DNA of 64,000 nucleotides from Phytoseiulus persimilis (Eukaryota; Arthropoda; Arachnida; Mesostigmata; Phytoseiidae). The stretch covers positions 21,716,211-21,780,210 of the forward strand of contig CM075104.1 of assembly GCA_037576195.1 (NCBI GenBank). Direction: 5' to 3'. A program made the position numbers and the translations under genes. The notes below the pieces were generated by a model. The model was not told the origin of the DNA. It ran no database searches and saw nothing but the letters and a program-made list of their open reading frames with translations. Positions 47,895 to 57,770 of this stretch are shown here, piece by piece (position 1 is the stretch's first letter; the number at the start of each line of letters is the position of its first letter).

Positions 47895-50089
47895 GGCACG
47901 CCGCTCGCGATCTTTCTATTGCTAGCGTGGAGGTACGATGTAGGGAGATTCACAACGATGCAAAGTTCGGCGATTGTCTACCCCGCGAGAGTGCATCATA
48001 CGGAATACCATGATGAATGTTTTCGATCCTGTGGGAGGACTTCGACAATCCGAGAAGTCATAGCAGAAATTCCAGCGAAGAACTCGATGCAGCGGGAGCA
48101 CTCATTCGTATCTCCCGTCAACTTGCGATGAATTTCGAAGGTCCGTCATCTCACTGACGGCTGAAGTTGACATGATTCAGTCTGCATGGATGTACCGCGA
48201 GGACTTGCAACGATTCAGCGACGGCAGAAACTTTCTGATCAAATGAAGACGGCATTCATACTGCACCCTCACTCCGCAGCAACAATTTCAGCCAACCCCA
48301 GAGTTTTTACGCCCGGGACATCAATTCAAGAGGTTTCCCGGGGGATCCCGGCGGAACACCGCCCTCCATTCTTGCAGTCGAATCAGGAATCGTCGCGCTC
48401 GTCCAGGTTAAGAGCGTTCTAAGAGCTTCCTCCGAGAGGACTGGTTCCATCAAAGTTTCATCAACGGCAGAATGGATTTCAGAACAATCAGCCACCGAAA
48501 CTAACCGAGGAGATGGAATGGAGACTGAGGGCTGAAACTTAGAGTCACGGTAGCAGGGACAGGGGAGATGACCGGTAGGCCATATCGCTCCAGCTTGTCG
48601 AGTTGGTCGCCGAATACGAGCACAGCGGATGGTGCGTTTGGATGAGTCAGCTATCAACAGTAACGGGATTCCGAGGCTTGAGGCCGGCATGATCCGAATT
48701 CGAGGGCAGGTAACTCCCACGTAGACGTTGTTGGGGAACGGAAAATAAAATTGGTTCGGAAGACAGGCTCGCTGACGGGAGGAGGGCGGGCAACTCCCCA
48801 GTGCTGCTCTCCGATATGGAAACTTGTCATCGGCCAAACTCAGCGGGTCCGTATCACAATAGCGGCGACGAGCTGATGAATGAATTTTCGCAGAAGCAGG
48901 GAGAGCGCGCCGGACGCGGGTTTCAGAGCGCTCCGCGAGGGAGAGCCATCTCCGGCGATAGATGAATTGGGAGGATATCGTTCATTCACCATAGGTGATG
49001 CGAAAAAAAATTATGATAGCCTTCGGTGTGCTCCCCAGAATGGAGCGAACATTCAAGCTCCCCACGAAGGCAATCCGATGATCCTTTTGAGGGCTTCATC
49101 ATTGTTGCGGGCTGCGTTCCAGGCGCGCCGACTAAGGCTCCAAAGAGAAGCGCTCGCTCGTTCCTTCGTTAATCTCGTCCATCGCGGCGAGGGAATCTCG
49201 TGACGAAACGGAATAGACATTCTATCAATGTTTAACGATGTATCCGCGGTGAGCCTCAAGAGCAAAGTTTCGGATCTTGCAGTGCTTGGCGTATCCCTTC
49301 GAACGTGATTATGCCTTCAGCAAACACTCAGATGGTTCGAAGACCTGAATCTTTTCTTGAAAAGTTCCCTCACCTGCGAGTAGTGGGAATCTAACATGAA
49401 CAACTTGATGGGATCAGCATTCGGAAAAAGGTATTCTCGTGGACAGAATCTGATTGCTCGCTCATCGACCCTGATTTTGTCTGAACAATTCAGGCGGGGA
49501 TATTCAAAATAGGATTCCGAGTTTCCTGTACCGACGCGCACGGCAGGAACTACAAGCAGGTTGAGATTTTTCCTTCACCCGGAGCTCCAACGATGGTCTA
49601 TTCTGCCGGAGCTCACTATTGGTGCTCCATCTTTTCATCAGTTTCATCTTATATTGTGAAAGAATGAGCGGAATCGTTTCCCGCATGATATGACATAGGA
49701 TGAATTGATACTCGTTGTACGTTGATCCTTAGCTCTGGGTGCATGGCTGGGCCACATCCCATATCACGGAACCCTCGAGATTCGTATTTGGCGCGGTCTC
49801 TCCTCCCGCGAACAAATGCGTTCATCAGCCTTGCCTAACTTTCGTGCCCGCGAGCGAAGCCTAAATTGTCAGTTCGCATTATTCAAACAAGCAGCATTCA
49901 ATCACACGCTGGAATTTCGCGTGATTCTGAATCCGGCGCGTGGATATGGCAGCGAGAAAGCTCAACCATACAACGAATAATAATGAAGATTCCAACCGTC
50001 TGCTGTGGGCCCGTGTCTCTTCCCGCGCAGCCGGCAGGTCCGAGACTCCCAATTCCGCGGGCAGAAGGTCGCTGAGGAGTGGAGACGCA
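47895..50089. other. No gene recognised
   Basis: The minus-strand frame 48837-48307 (176 codons) is Ser/Pro-rich without a recognisable domain. A weaker AG|GT site on the minus strand (CTACTCGCAG|GTGAGG, junction 49374/49373) has only a moderate pyrimidine tract and is mentioned as a possible extra recursive splice site. Confidence 0.4.
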
Positions 50090-51200
50090 CGCGTTCATCC
50101 GGAACAAGATGTGCACGTGAATCCGGGAGGAGACGACCAGAGGAGAGTCCTCCTTGGTACGTTTACAACACGGCGATGGCGGGGCACGTGCCCGGGGTCT
50201 AGAGGATCGTTGCTAAGCCTTCCTTGCGATGCAGTACGCCACCCAGTTGACTCTGTCGCCAAAGTTCCGAGCGAAGGTCAGGGCCTCCACAGGTGAAGAT
50301 AGCCAACCTGAACGAGGCGAAATCGCGGGACCGACCGCGAGGCTGAACATTGGCAGGGGATCCAGGAGGCCCTCAAACTCAAGAGCCTAGCGGCGTCCAT
50401 GAGGGTCCTCGTACCTGAGAAGGAGGCGACGACATCCATGAGGAAGCTTCCCAGTCAGCAAGTCCCACAAGCAGAGGCAGGCCTTCATGAGCCTGACCTC
50501 GGGGAGGTCGGCCGAGGGTAGGTTCTGCATCTACCTCCTGGCCACCATACACCGCAACATGGACCGGCTACTCGGCTCTTCCACTAGCTGAAAAAGGCCA
50601 TCTGGATGGACCCGGGCATCTTGAAAGGCCATGAGTTCATCCGGAACAAGATGTGCACGTGAATGCACGAGAACAATGCTGGGGAGAGGTTCGCCATGGT
50701 GCATCTGCACCAGGGCGATCCACAACGATCCCCAGGCTCGGGAAGGTCCCCCTGAGGACGTCAGCCGCCTCCCTTGTGGTGCAGTATGCCACCCAGTTTG
50801 CATGGGGTCAACATCTATTTTGACTCAGAAGTTAACCTTCACTCATGGTCAGTCGGAAAACCAGCTCAAAATAGTTTCTCCCGGTGAGTCTCGTGAAGGA
50901 AACATGGAGATAAGCACAGTTCGGGCTGTGTCTGAATTTTGGAACCGATTTTCAAAGGCACAAAGACTCTACAAGGCTTTCTGGACCGATCAGATCCACT
51001 CCATTACCAAGGCCGACGGGGAGGAGGAGTTCGCCAGAAGGCGGAACAAGAACAACGGGGGCCTCAGATCGAAGATCTTTCGCACTGAAGGGGGCGTCAA
51101 AGTAACACAGCGGATCAAACTCAACGTAAACCGAGATCCAAAGGAATCTCGCGAAGACCTTGACAGCTCTTCTCGGAGCTGACGAACACGAGCGGGCATT
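50090..51200 (+). pseudogene. GC-rich coding-like relic with an internal duplicated segment, unidentified
   Basis: This stretch is visibly richer in G and C than its surroundings, and its frames read like decayed protein. The 29-bp sequence starting GTTCATCCGGAACAAGATGT occurs at 50093 and again at 50635. A second shared block, GCAGTATGCCACCCAG or GCAGTACGCCACCCAG, follows each at different distances (50230 and 50780). So two diverged copies of one coding segment lie in tandem. A frame near 50480-50560 reads GRFCIYLLATIHRNMDRLL before a stop, and another near 50935 reads EFWNRFSKAQRLYKAF. I do not recognise the protein. A retroelement structural protein or an old viral insertion are both possible, and neither is shown. 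Confidence 0.4.
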
Positions 51201-52079
51201 CGGTCTTGCAGGCGTCATCCGACTGGCGGCACAAAGCCACCGAGGAGATCTGCAGGTGGTTGAGGAAGGGTCTCGGAGAGGCCGTCCTCCCTGGATCTCC
51301 CGCCGACGGTGGAGCACCAGGCAGAATATCGTCCTCGACAACAAGGAACACCGAAGTGGTGGGAGCCTAACACGACGTGTGTGCACATATATCCCAGGAA
51401 CGGAAGATACCTGGAGAGATCAAGTCCAATTGAGAGGGATCTGTCACGGATCCAATAGTTAATCAAGAGCTCTAGAATCGCGAGATCTTTATCCAAGCCG
51501 ACGTAGGATGACGTGACGCTCCAATGACCCAAAGAACAACGATGCCAGTAGTTTTATGGAAATTGTAAACTTCAAGGCGTATGTTGACTAGAGAAGTTTC
51601 TCACTCCCAACAGATCGTAGCGCCCTGGAAGGACTGCCAACCACGGAGGCGGCGAAGGCTACGACTGCTTGTTAGATTCATAAGTTTAACGATTTGGACT
51701 TCTCGCTGATTCACAAGACCATCCGCCACGCGGACGCTTGAACTCGCCTCCTACAAGAATCGGACTCATCTCTATTGTTAATAACGGTGAGTTTTTGGTT
51801 GCAGTTGAGAATGGCTTTGCGAGAATACCACGGTTCAACCGAAGGAGTCTTGTTTCCCCTGCAAGGGGTACCCACGGAGGCGAGTAAGGTTTCGAAAACA
51901 TGAGCCATGATCGCCGCGAGCGCCCACCGAGCGTTCCGCTGTGGAGATAGCTGGTGAAGAAGTCTCTTCTAGAGGTACCATCCGAATTCGGGGACGAGAG
52001 GTCAATCATATTTAACCCTCTGAAGAGCGGAGTGATGGTATGCACTCAACCATCCTCATCAGATCATAGTCCAGATCGA
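51201..52079. other. No gene recognised; possible upstream part of the LINE
   Basis: It includes a 119-codon minus-strand frame (52045-51686) with no identifiable domain. It directly precedes a LINE fragment on the + strand and may be its decayed 5' sequence. Confidence 0.35.
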
Positions 52080-53010
52080 GCCTACGAGTACAAGGGAAAC
52101 CAATAGCTATGGTCGAAGACTATTAGTACTTGGGGATCGAAATACCGGCCGAAAAAGACTACTTATCACGACACTGGAATAAGCTGACGGATGAGTCCAA
52201 CACGGCGACCAGAAGACTCGATGCGAAAACACTTTTGATCTTCAACTGATTTGAAGTATCCAAAATCTTTCGGAAAGCCACCGCAATTCTTCAACTGACC
52301 TAATGCAACGGAATAATCACCATGCCCAGAAGGCTGAGAAACCTCATCGAAGTCAGACAAAGTGATGCGGGAACTTGGGCCGTAGACATACCACACTCCA
52401 CAGTATCAGAGAAGTTTATCGAGGGAGAACTAGGTTGAAGCTATTCCGGTGCCATGGAGACTGTCAGCAAAAGCATGTATTTCGAGAGAGTGAAACAGAT
52501 TAAGCCATCCAGGTGGCCCAGAATCGTACTCACGGCCACTGAGATAACAAACACGAAAGCGAAAGCAATGGAGAGGCTCAAGTTCGAGAACCCAGTATGA
52601 CCTTGAAGATCTCAGACTGACCAGAAATACACTAGGCAAACCATTAAAGAATATGTTCCGCGGAGAACTCAAAACGAGGGTGCGGGATAAGTTGGACATC
52701 ATATGGAGACGAAATATGTAGTTGGCGCTAGCCAGAACAGGAATGCTCAAGACCAAGAGCCGGCAAAACTCCCGGGAACCTTCCATGGAGATGAAATGCG
52801 CTCGCTGTGAAGCCCGGAAACCGACAACATGTCACTCTGGAATGCGAGGGAGGAAAATACTCCCAGACGGAATTCCCGTACCGACTAGGACTTCTTCCTG
52901 ATTTAACAGCAAGGAACCTGAGAAGGACGATGGATATCCTAAGGCGATGGGAGAACAAAATATGATCTGTGAACGCAATACAACTCACCCCTGAAATGGA
53001 AGGGAACATA
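52080..53010 (+). pseudogene. LINE retrotransposon 3' fragment (family A, copy 2)
   Basis: At about 52127-52200 the + strand reads YLGIEIPAEKDYLSRHW, which fits the YLGI...W...I element in the thumb region after the LINE reverse-transcriptase domain. Further on, KPSRWPRIVLTATEITNT (about 52500-52560) matches TRWPDVVHTVTEITNT of the 24-kb copy. Near 52815 a Pro-Glu-Thr-Asp-Asn-like stretch and an ECEGGKYSQTEFPYRLGL frame give the C-terminal zinc-knuckle-like region. Many frameshifts and stops interrupt it. It ends with the same non-coding segment as copy 1. It is dead, and older than an intact insertion would be. Confidence 0.65.
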
Positions 53011-55234
53011 TTTGCTAGGTAAGATCCAATAAGATCAAAATCAAATCTGAGACGCTCATACAGTGATATCGCTGACGCCAATGTAACCAGCAAGAATGAG
53101 TTTAGCTCGAATGAGGTCGAGGGGCGCTTTTTCACATGCGTGAGACTTCCTTGTGGCATACACAGGTCGCACAACATGGAGTTCGCCTGAGAGCTGCTCG
53201 GGTATACGTGGAGCCAGCTTCAAACAGACCATCTTTGGGTTTTGAGATTGAATTCCCATAGGGCTGGATGTTGGAGGCAATATATACGAGAGATCAGTAT
53301 TTGGCAAAATCGATACCCCATCCCCGCGGACACACCCGAACCAGTGTATCCGCGTCCCGAGACGGTGCGCACCCGGAATCCGGAAAACCGAGAACCCGGA
53401 TCGCCGAACGCTCGTGATTCTGAAAATCCGAAAGTCCTTTCCGCCTCATAGTACATCAAGCGAAGCTTCTATGCCGAGGACGAATTCCCGCCAAGAAAGT
53501 GGATTCGACGGCGCTTACTCGCACCGATGGTTCCTGGAACGATCAAGGTCCCGAAGCTGCGAGTTTTTCAGGTCCAGTTTTTCGCTGGCCGGGGATGATA
53601 TTGGATGTGCAGAATGCAGGAGCTCAAACCAAGTTCAGGTGCAAGCAACCGCAAATCGAATACTGCTCGGCAACTATTATCGTCACGATAGAATGGAAGG
53701 GCGACGAGTGAATGAATGCGATCACTTGCAAGACTCCTCTTGAGTCGTTTTGGACACACGAGAAGTCAACAACAGCGGCCGTTCGCACACAGGGCAACAG
53801 TCGCTTCGATGGCACTTTCGAGGCTGGAAATCGTCCCATGTGGGAGTGCAGATCCCGGTTCTTTACGATGGCGATGGAAAGACCGATGAGGAGTCTCATG
53901 ATTGTAGCAATGCATGCCGAAATGTGGAAAATGTTGGAAGAGAGGGAACTACGGCGGAACCAAAGACGACTCCCACACTCTCTCGCTTCCTTAAACTTTT
54001 GTCGACATGTTCCAGCGAGAACGGCGCGCCTACGCGAATACGGGTCGATGAAGAGGCCTGAACAGGAAACTCGAGTATCGGACGACGTCGCACTCAATCC
54101 TCCATACAAATCCCAAGAATATTGTCCGGCAGCACTTTCCTGGCATTTCTCCACCCACCCGGAACCTATTCGAAATAGATGTTGCATCTACGCGGAAACA
54201 CTTGGATAAATGATATCCCGATGTGATTACGCACACGGAACGAAACCATGCTCCATTAGTTGGACTAGACGATAGCGATGCTGTGCGCCGGGGGATTTCT
54301 TCTTCGAAGAATTCTCCGAGTGTCGCAGTGTGGACTCGTTACAACGACGGAGCGTGCCTCCCTGCATGTGCATCGTGGAACACAAATGTCTCGGTAGGAG
54401 AATTCGACACGAGGTTCACCTTCAATGTGAGGGAGCATCGAATTCTGAAGGATAGCCGACCATGTGACGCAGGTTCGGCCGTCCTGGAGCATATAGACTG
54501 GAGATCTGGGCCCAGTTACCAGCTAGCATAATGGGAGGATGTTCTTCAAATTCTCAGAACACGCTCATAATACACGTCGACGGCTTGTCCATTAAAAGAA
54601 AAAGCAGAGAAACTCAAACATGATTCTGACCCCGCTTCTGGCCGTCTGCCAGGAATGAGACGTGTCGAGAAAACTCGTTGAGATCTCTTCGAAATGGACT
54701 CGTTCGTTGAACATCGCCACGCCAGGAGGACATTCTGAGAACTCTGAGCTACGACACCTTTTTCGGGGGTGAGTTCTATACGGACAGCTGGGAATCGCCG
54801 CCAGCGAAAGCGCGTTCGTCCTGGTCAATCGAATACAAATCCAGGAACTCCGCGGGGCCTATCAACCACTGATTCGACTCAATTACAATGACGTCGTAGA
54901 AGGTAACACATTGTGCCCCCACAAAAGCGATTCAGAGCGGCGATTACGGATTCGCATTCCGTAATTCATTCTCGCATCCAAAGGCTTTTCATCCTGCGCT
55001 ACAGAGTTTTTTTAAATCCCGCATCTGATCCGGAGTGGACATAGCTAAGCCCGACTCGTAATGAACCAGCGAATGCCGCTCCATCGACAGATACCCGATT
55101 TTCCTAGTTGAAACTGCACAACAAGGAAGACTCGTTTCTGAGTGATTCAAAACCGCCCCGAAAACTAGGACATATCATATCCAGGACCAGACGGATCATC
55201 AGGATGACCTCCGCTCACGATAAAATCCGGGCAG
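53011..55234. other. No gene recognised
   Basis: Overlapping frames of 165-187 codons lie on opposite strands at 53624-54209. Neither has a domain, signal peptide or splice context, and only one at most could be real. Confidence 0.4.
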
Positions 55235-55262
55235 CGCTTACCTGGAAATAAGGCATTATCGT
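55235..55262 (-). other. Candidate recursive splice site (AG|GT)
   Basis: On the minus strand the sequence is ataatgccttatttccag followed directly by GTAAGC; the junction is between 55242 and 55241. The pyrimidine tract is moderate. Confidence 0.45.
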
Positions 55263-56970
55263 CAGTAAGAAAATCTCATTCATCGGAAGTATACGTACGA
55301 GAAGCCTTCCAGATGTCACCGTTTCTCACACCTCGATTCTGAGTCACTATTCTACGGACACCACTTTCTTCCGATTGGCTCGAGATTCCCGGTACAGCAG
55401 ATTCATAAATGTCGCCGTCCGAATGTCGAACCGTCGTCAGGAAGACCACAGTTCGGAGACAGTGTTCCCACCGGAGAATGCTCTCTCCTACACCCAGTGC
55501 AATACAAAGGATGAGAGAGGTATGATTTCTTACTCGGCGCTGCCGAGACGGAATGATATTCACTATCGGAGAATGCAATGTTACGGCTTCGTGGACGGCG
55601 ATGCAGCCCTCCGACGAACTTAGCTCTGTCAAGGGCACTCGTCACCGAATTTCCTTAGCCAAAGACCCCCGGATTCTAGTTTCTGTGTGATTCCATGACT
55701 TCCTCTGGAATTTCTCGGAAAACCTCTCCAACAGCTCAATCCATCTGCGAAGTGTTGTCGTTCGAACATCATTCCAAAGTCTGTGTACTGAGGTTGATGA
55801 ATCTGATCCTCAGAGATCGAGTTCGGATATCTAATTTGGCACCCGGTCGATTCTGACTTCTCATCTCTTCGTGCCATCAAGCCGAGGAATTTCCATCGTG
55901 AGCGTTCGCACTCCGGTGCTGAACACCATCAGTTTTGACCTGGGTGAGGACGATTCCTCTTGAGCCCAGATAACTCTGGAAAATATCTCGTTGGAAATTC
56001 CTGATATTCTTGTTCCAAGCGGAGCTTCACCGTTCTCAGGTGAGAAGAGGAACTGGAAGAGCTCCGTTGGAGACAGCTCTTTGTGTCCACTCGAATCGCC
56101 GATTTTGCGGCAGAAGCTCAGACAAGCTCTAGAAGTGCCATGAATCTACGTCGATCACGTCGCTGCGATCAAGTCAAAGTTTTTCCTGTCGAATGAATCC
56201 CGTGAGCAACACCATGGATCGCTTGGGGGTCAAATGGACACCACTACCAAAGAAAAGCCCTGGAATTGTGGAGAATGTCATTTTTTTTTGTGGCAAATTT
56301 ATGAACGAAGGTCCCCCGCGGCACATTCTCATACAAACGTGGGAGATTGTTGAGTCGAACATTGAACGTACATTAAGGTTGCCGCATACTTCGACATCTT
56401 GCGTATTTTTTTAGCTCACGTGACCGTGGTCCATGGCTTCGAGAATGCGACGAATCCGCGAGCTTCAACTGCCCCTTGTGCTCGAATGCTTCCGACGACA
56501 CCCTGTGGTTCCGATCTCGCAATCAGCGAAGCAACGGGGACAGTGACGTGGGAATGCCTCTCCCTTGAGGAAAGTGTTCGGCCTAATCACTCATAAAGAT
56601 TACTCTGGGAGACTTTCGTTTAATGAATATTTGTGCTTGCTCATTTCGGCTGCTTCCGGCGCATATATGTCTGTGAAGCCACGATATCTCAGTGCCCGAC
56701 CTCAGGCACTCCTTCCTTAATCTCATATCTAATTCATGTCCTCGTTCAACCACTTTCATGGGATGATTGTTGAGTTGATGCATCGACAATATAACGGACA
56801 CAAGGATGGGAAACGACTTCATCTCCGATCTAAAGTGTCACCGGATCGAGCGATCCTCCCAAATGGACACAGACCTCGTTTTTGTGCACAGGCTCATTGT
56901 GACGGAGGTCCTTGGATCGGCCTCCAATCCATTCAGAATGAGTCACGCAGATGTCGCGTTCAGATGGAAA
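55263..56970. other. No gene recognised upstream of the secreted-protein gene
   Basis: There are only short frames. A + strand TTCTCAG|GTGAGA at about 56037-56045 is the single fair AG|GT site on that strand and was not called. A first exon or distal promoter of the gene at 57 kb could lie here, but none is evident. Confidence 0.4.
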
Positions 56971-56971
56971 G

Positions 56972-57014
56972 CACTTTAAGAACTTCGACGCTTTTGAGAG
57001 CACTCACACTGCAG
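56972..57014 (+). promoter_or_regulatory. Possible core promoter, or 3' splice site, of the 57-kb gene
   Basis: CTTTAAGA (56974-56981) could serve as a TATA-like box about 28 bp before TCACACT (57004-57010), an initiator-like word. That would give a 5' UTR of roughly 25 bases. Alternatively CTCACACTGCAG ending at 57014 is an acceptable 3' splice acceptor, in which case a non-coding first exon lies upstream. The sequence alone does not decide between the two. Confidence 0.3.
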
Positions 57015-57030
57015 TAGAAAAGCCGCGACC

Positions 57031-57471
57031 ATGAGGTTCATCCTCCTCCCAGTTCTCCTTACTACAGCAGTCGCCGTTGAGTCAAAAAAGTCCGAAGAGG
57101 TTCTCAAGAAATGTGTAGGTGAAGCCAAAATCTCGTTGGAGGACATCGACCAACTGGGTAAGACTCTCAAGGGCAAATCGGATGATGATCTGAAATCTTT
57201 GAGGGACGCTGCCAAGGGAACAATCGGAGAAGAGAAGGTGGCTGCATTCATGCAGTGCATGAAAACCAACATCGAAAAACTTCTCGACAAGTGCGTGAAG
57301 AACGTCACGGTCACCGATGAGGAGAAGACAAAACTGGATGAAGCCATCGGAACCATTTTGGAATCGTCTGGAGGTTCCCGAAAAGCTGCTGCTGATAAAG
57401 TGGTTGAGATTCTCGGTCCCGCGAGAGCTGAGACTCTTGGAACGTGCGCACGGAAAGAGCTGAGCGATTGA
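57031..57471 (+). CDS. Secreted helical four-cysteine protein, 146 residues, two related halves
   Basis: I do not recognise the family. The start at 57031 is chosen because GCCGCGACCATGA is a good animal start context and the first 16-18 residues form a signal peptide (MRFILLPVLLTTAVA, then charged ESKK). The mature part is rich in Lys, Glu, Asp and Ala, predicts as mostly helix, and has four cysteines at 28, 76, 88 and 139. These fall into two halves of similar build: KCV at 27-29 with the second Cys 48 residues on, and KCV at 87-89 with the second Cys 51 residues on. This suggests an old internal duplication of a domain of about 55 residues. One N-glycosylation sequon (NVT, 91-93) is present. 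No transmembrane segment. The single open exon runs from start to stop with an AATAAA 89 bases after the stop. Role unknown; secretion and two disulphides are inferred. Confidence 0.85.
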   Translation: MRFILLPVLLTTAVAVESKKSEEVLKKCVGEAKISLEDIDQLGKTLKGKSDDDLKSLRDAAKGTIGEEKVAAFMQCMKTNIEKLLDKCVKNVTVTDEEKTKLDEAIGTILESSGGSRKAAADKVVEILGPARAETLGTCARKELSD

Positions 57472-57559
57472 TATTCAATTAACTGATGCTCTGACTGATG
57501 AGAGATGATTCTCAGTTGTGGATCCGGTGCTCAAGACAGTCTTGCTCCCAATTATGAAT

Positions 57560-57565
57560 AATAAA
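57560..57565 (+). terminator. Polyadenylation signal of the secreted-protein gene
   Basis: AATAAA lies 89 bases after the stop codon at 57471, with no competing hexamer between. It supports the reading that 57031-57471 is the last, and perhaps only, coding exon. Confidence 0.7.
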
Positions 57566-57740
57566 GACAGATCCGATTTCTGAGAGCCTCGGTTGCGATG
57601 GTCATTCCTTCGTGCACTGATTCATGACTGATAGCAAACCTCGCAGAACACGTCTCTAATCGACGACCCGTACCAGTCGAAGAGTGGATCGTCCGATGAG
57701 GATTTGACAAGCTGCCTGACCGTTGAACATTTTTGCGTTC

Positions 57741-57770
57741 TTCTCACCTGGAGACATTCGATTCCTTCGA
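57741..57770 (-). other. Candidate recursive splice site (AG|GT)
   Basis: On the minus strand the sequence is aatcgaatgtctccag followed by GTGAGA, with the junction between 57748 and 57747. The pyrimidine tract is mixed, making this one of the weaker sites. It lies just past the polyadenylation signal of the + strand gene. Confidence 0.38.

Noticed and set aside
48307..48837. Minus-strand frame of 176 codons that briefly looked like a retroelement polyprotein piece
   Set aside because: No protease, RT or integrase motif could be located in it.
49367..49392. An eighth minus-strand AG|GT site
   Set aside because: The tract CCCACTACTCGCAG is only moderately pyrimidine-rich and the donor is GTGAGG. 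Noted but not counted.
53624..54209. Opposing frames of 165 and 187 codons
   Set aside because: They cover the same bases on both strands, show no domain or signal peptide, and have no splice or polyadenylation context.
56037..56045. A + strand TTCTCAG|GTGAGA as another recursive splice site
   Set aside because: A single fair site on that strand is within chance expectation; those near 22661 and 33800 have weak pyrimidine tracts or poor donors.
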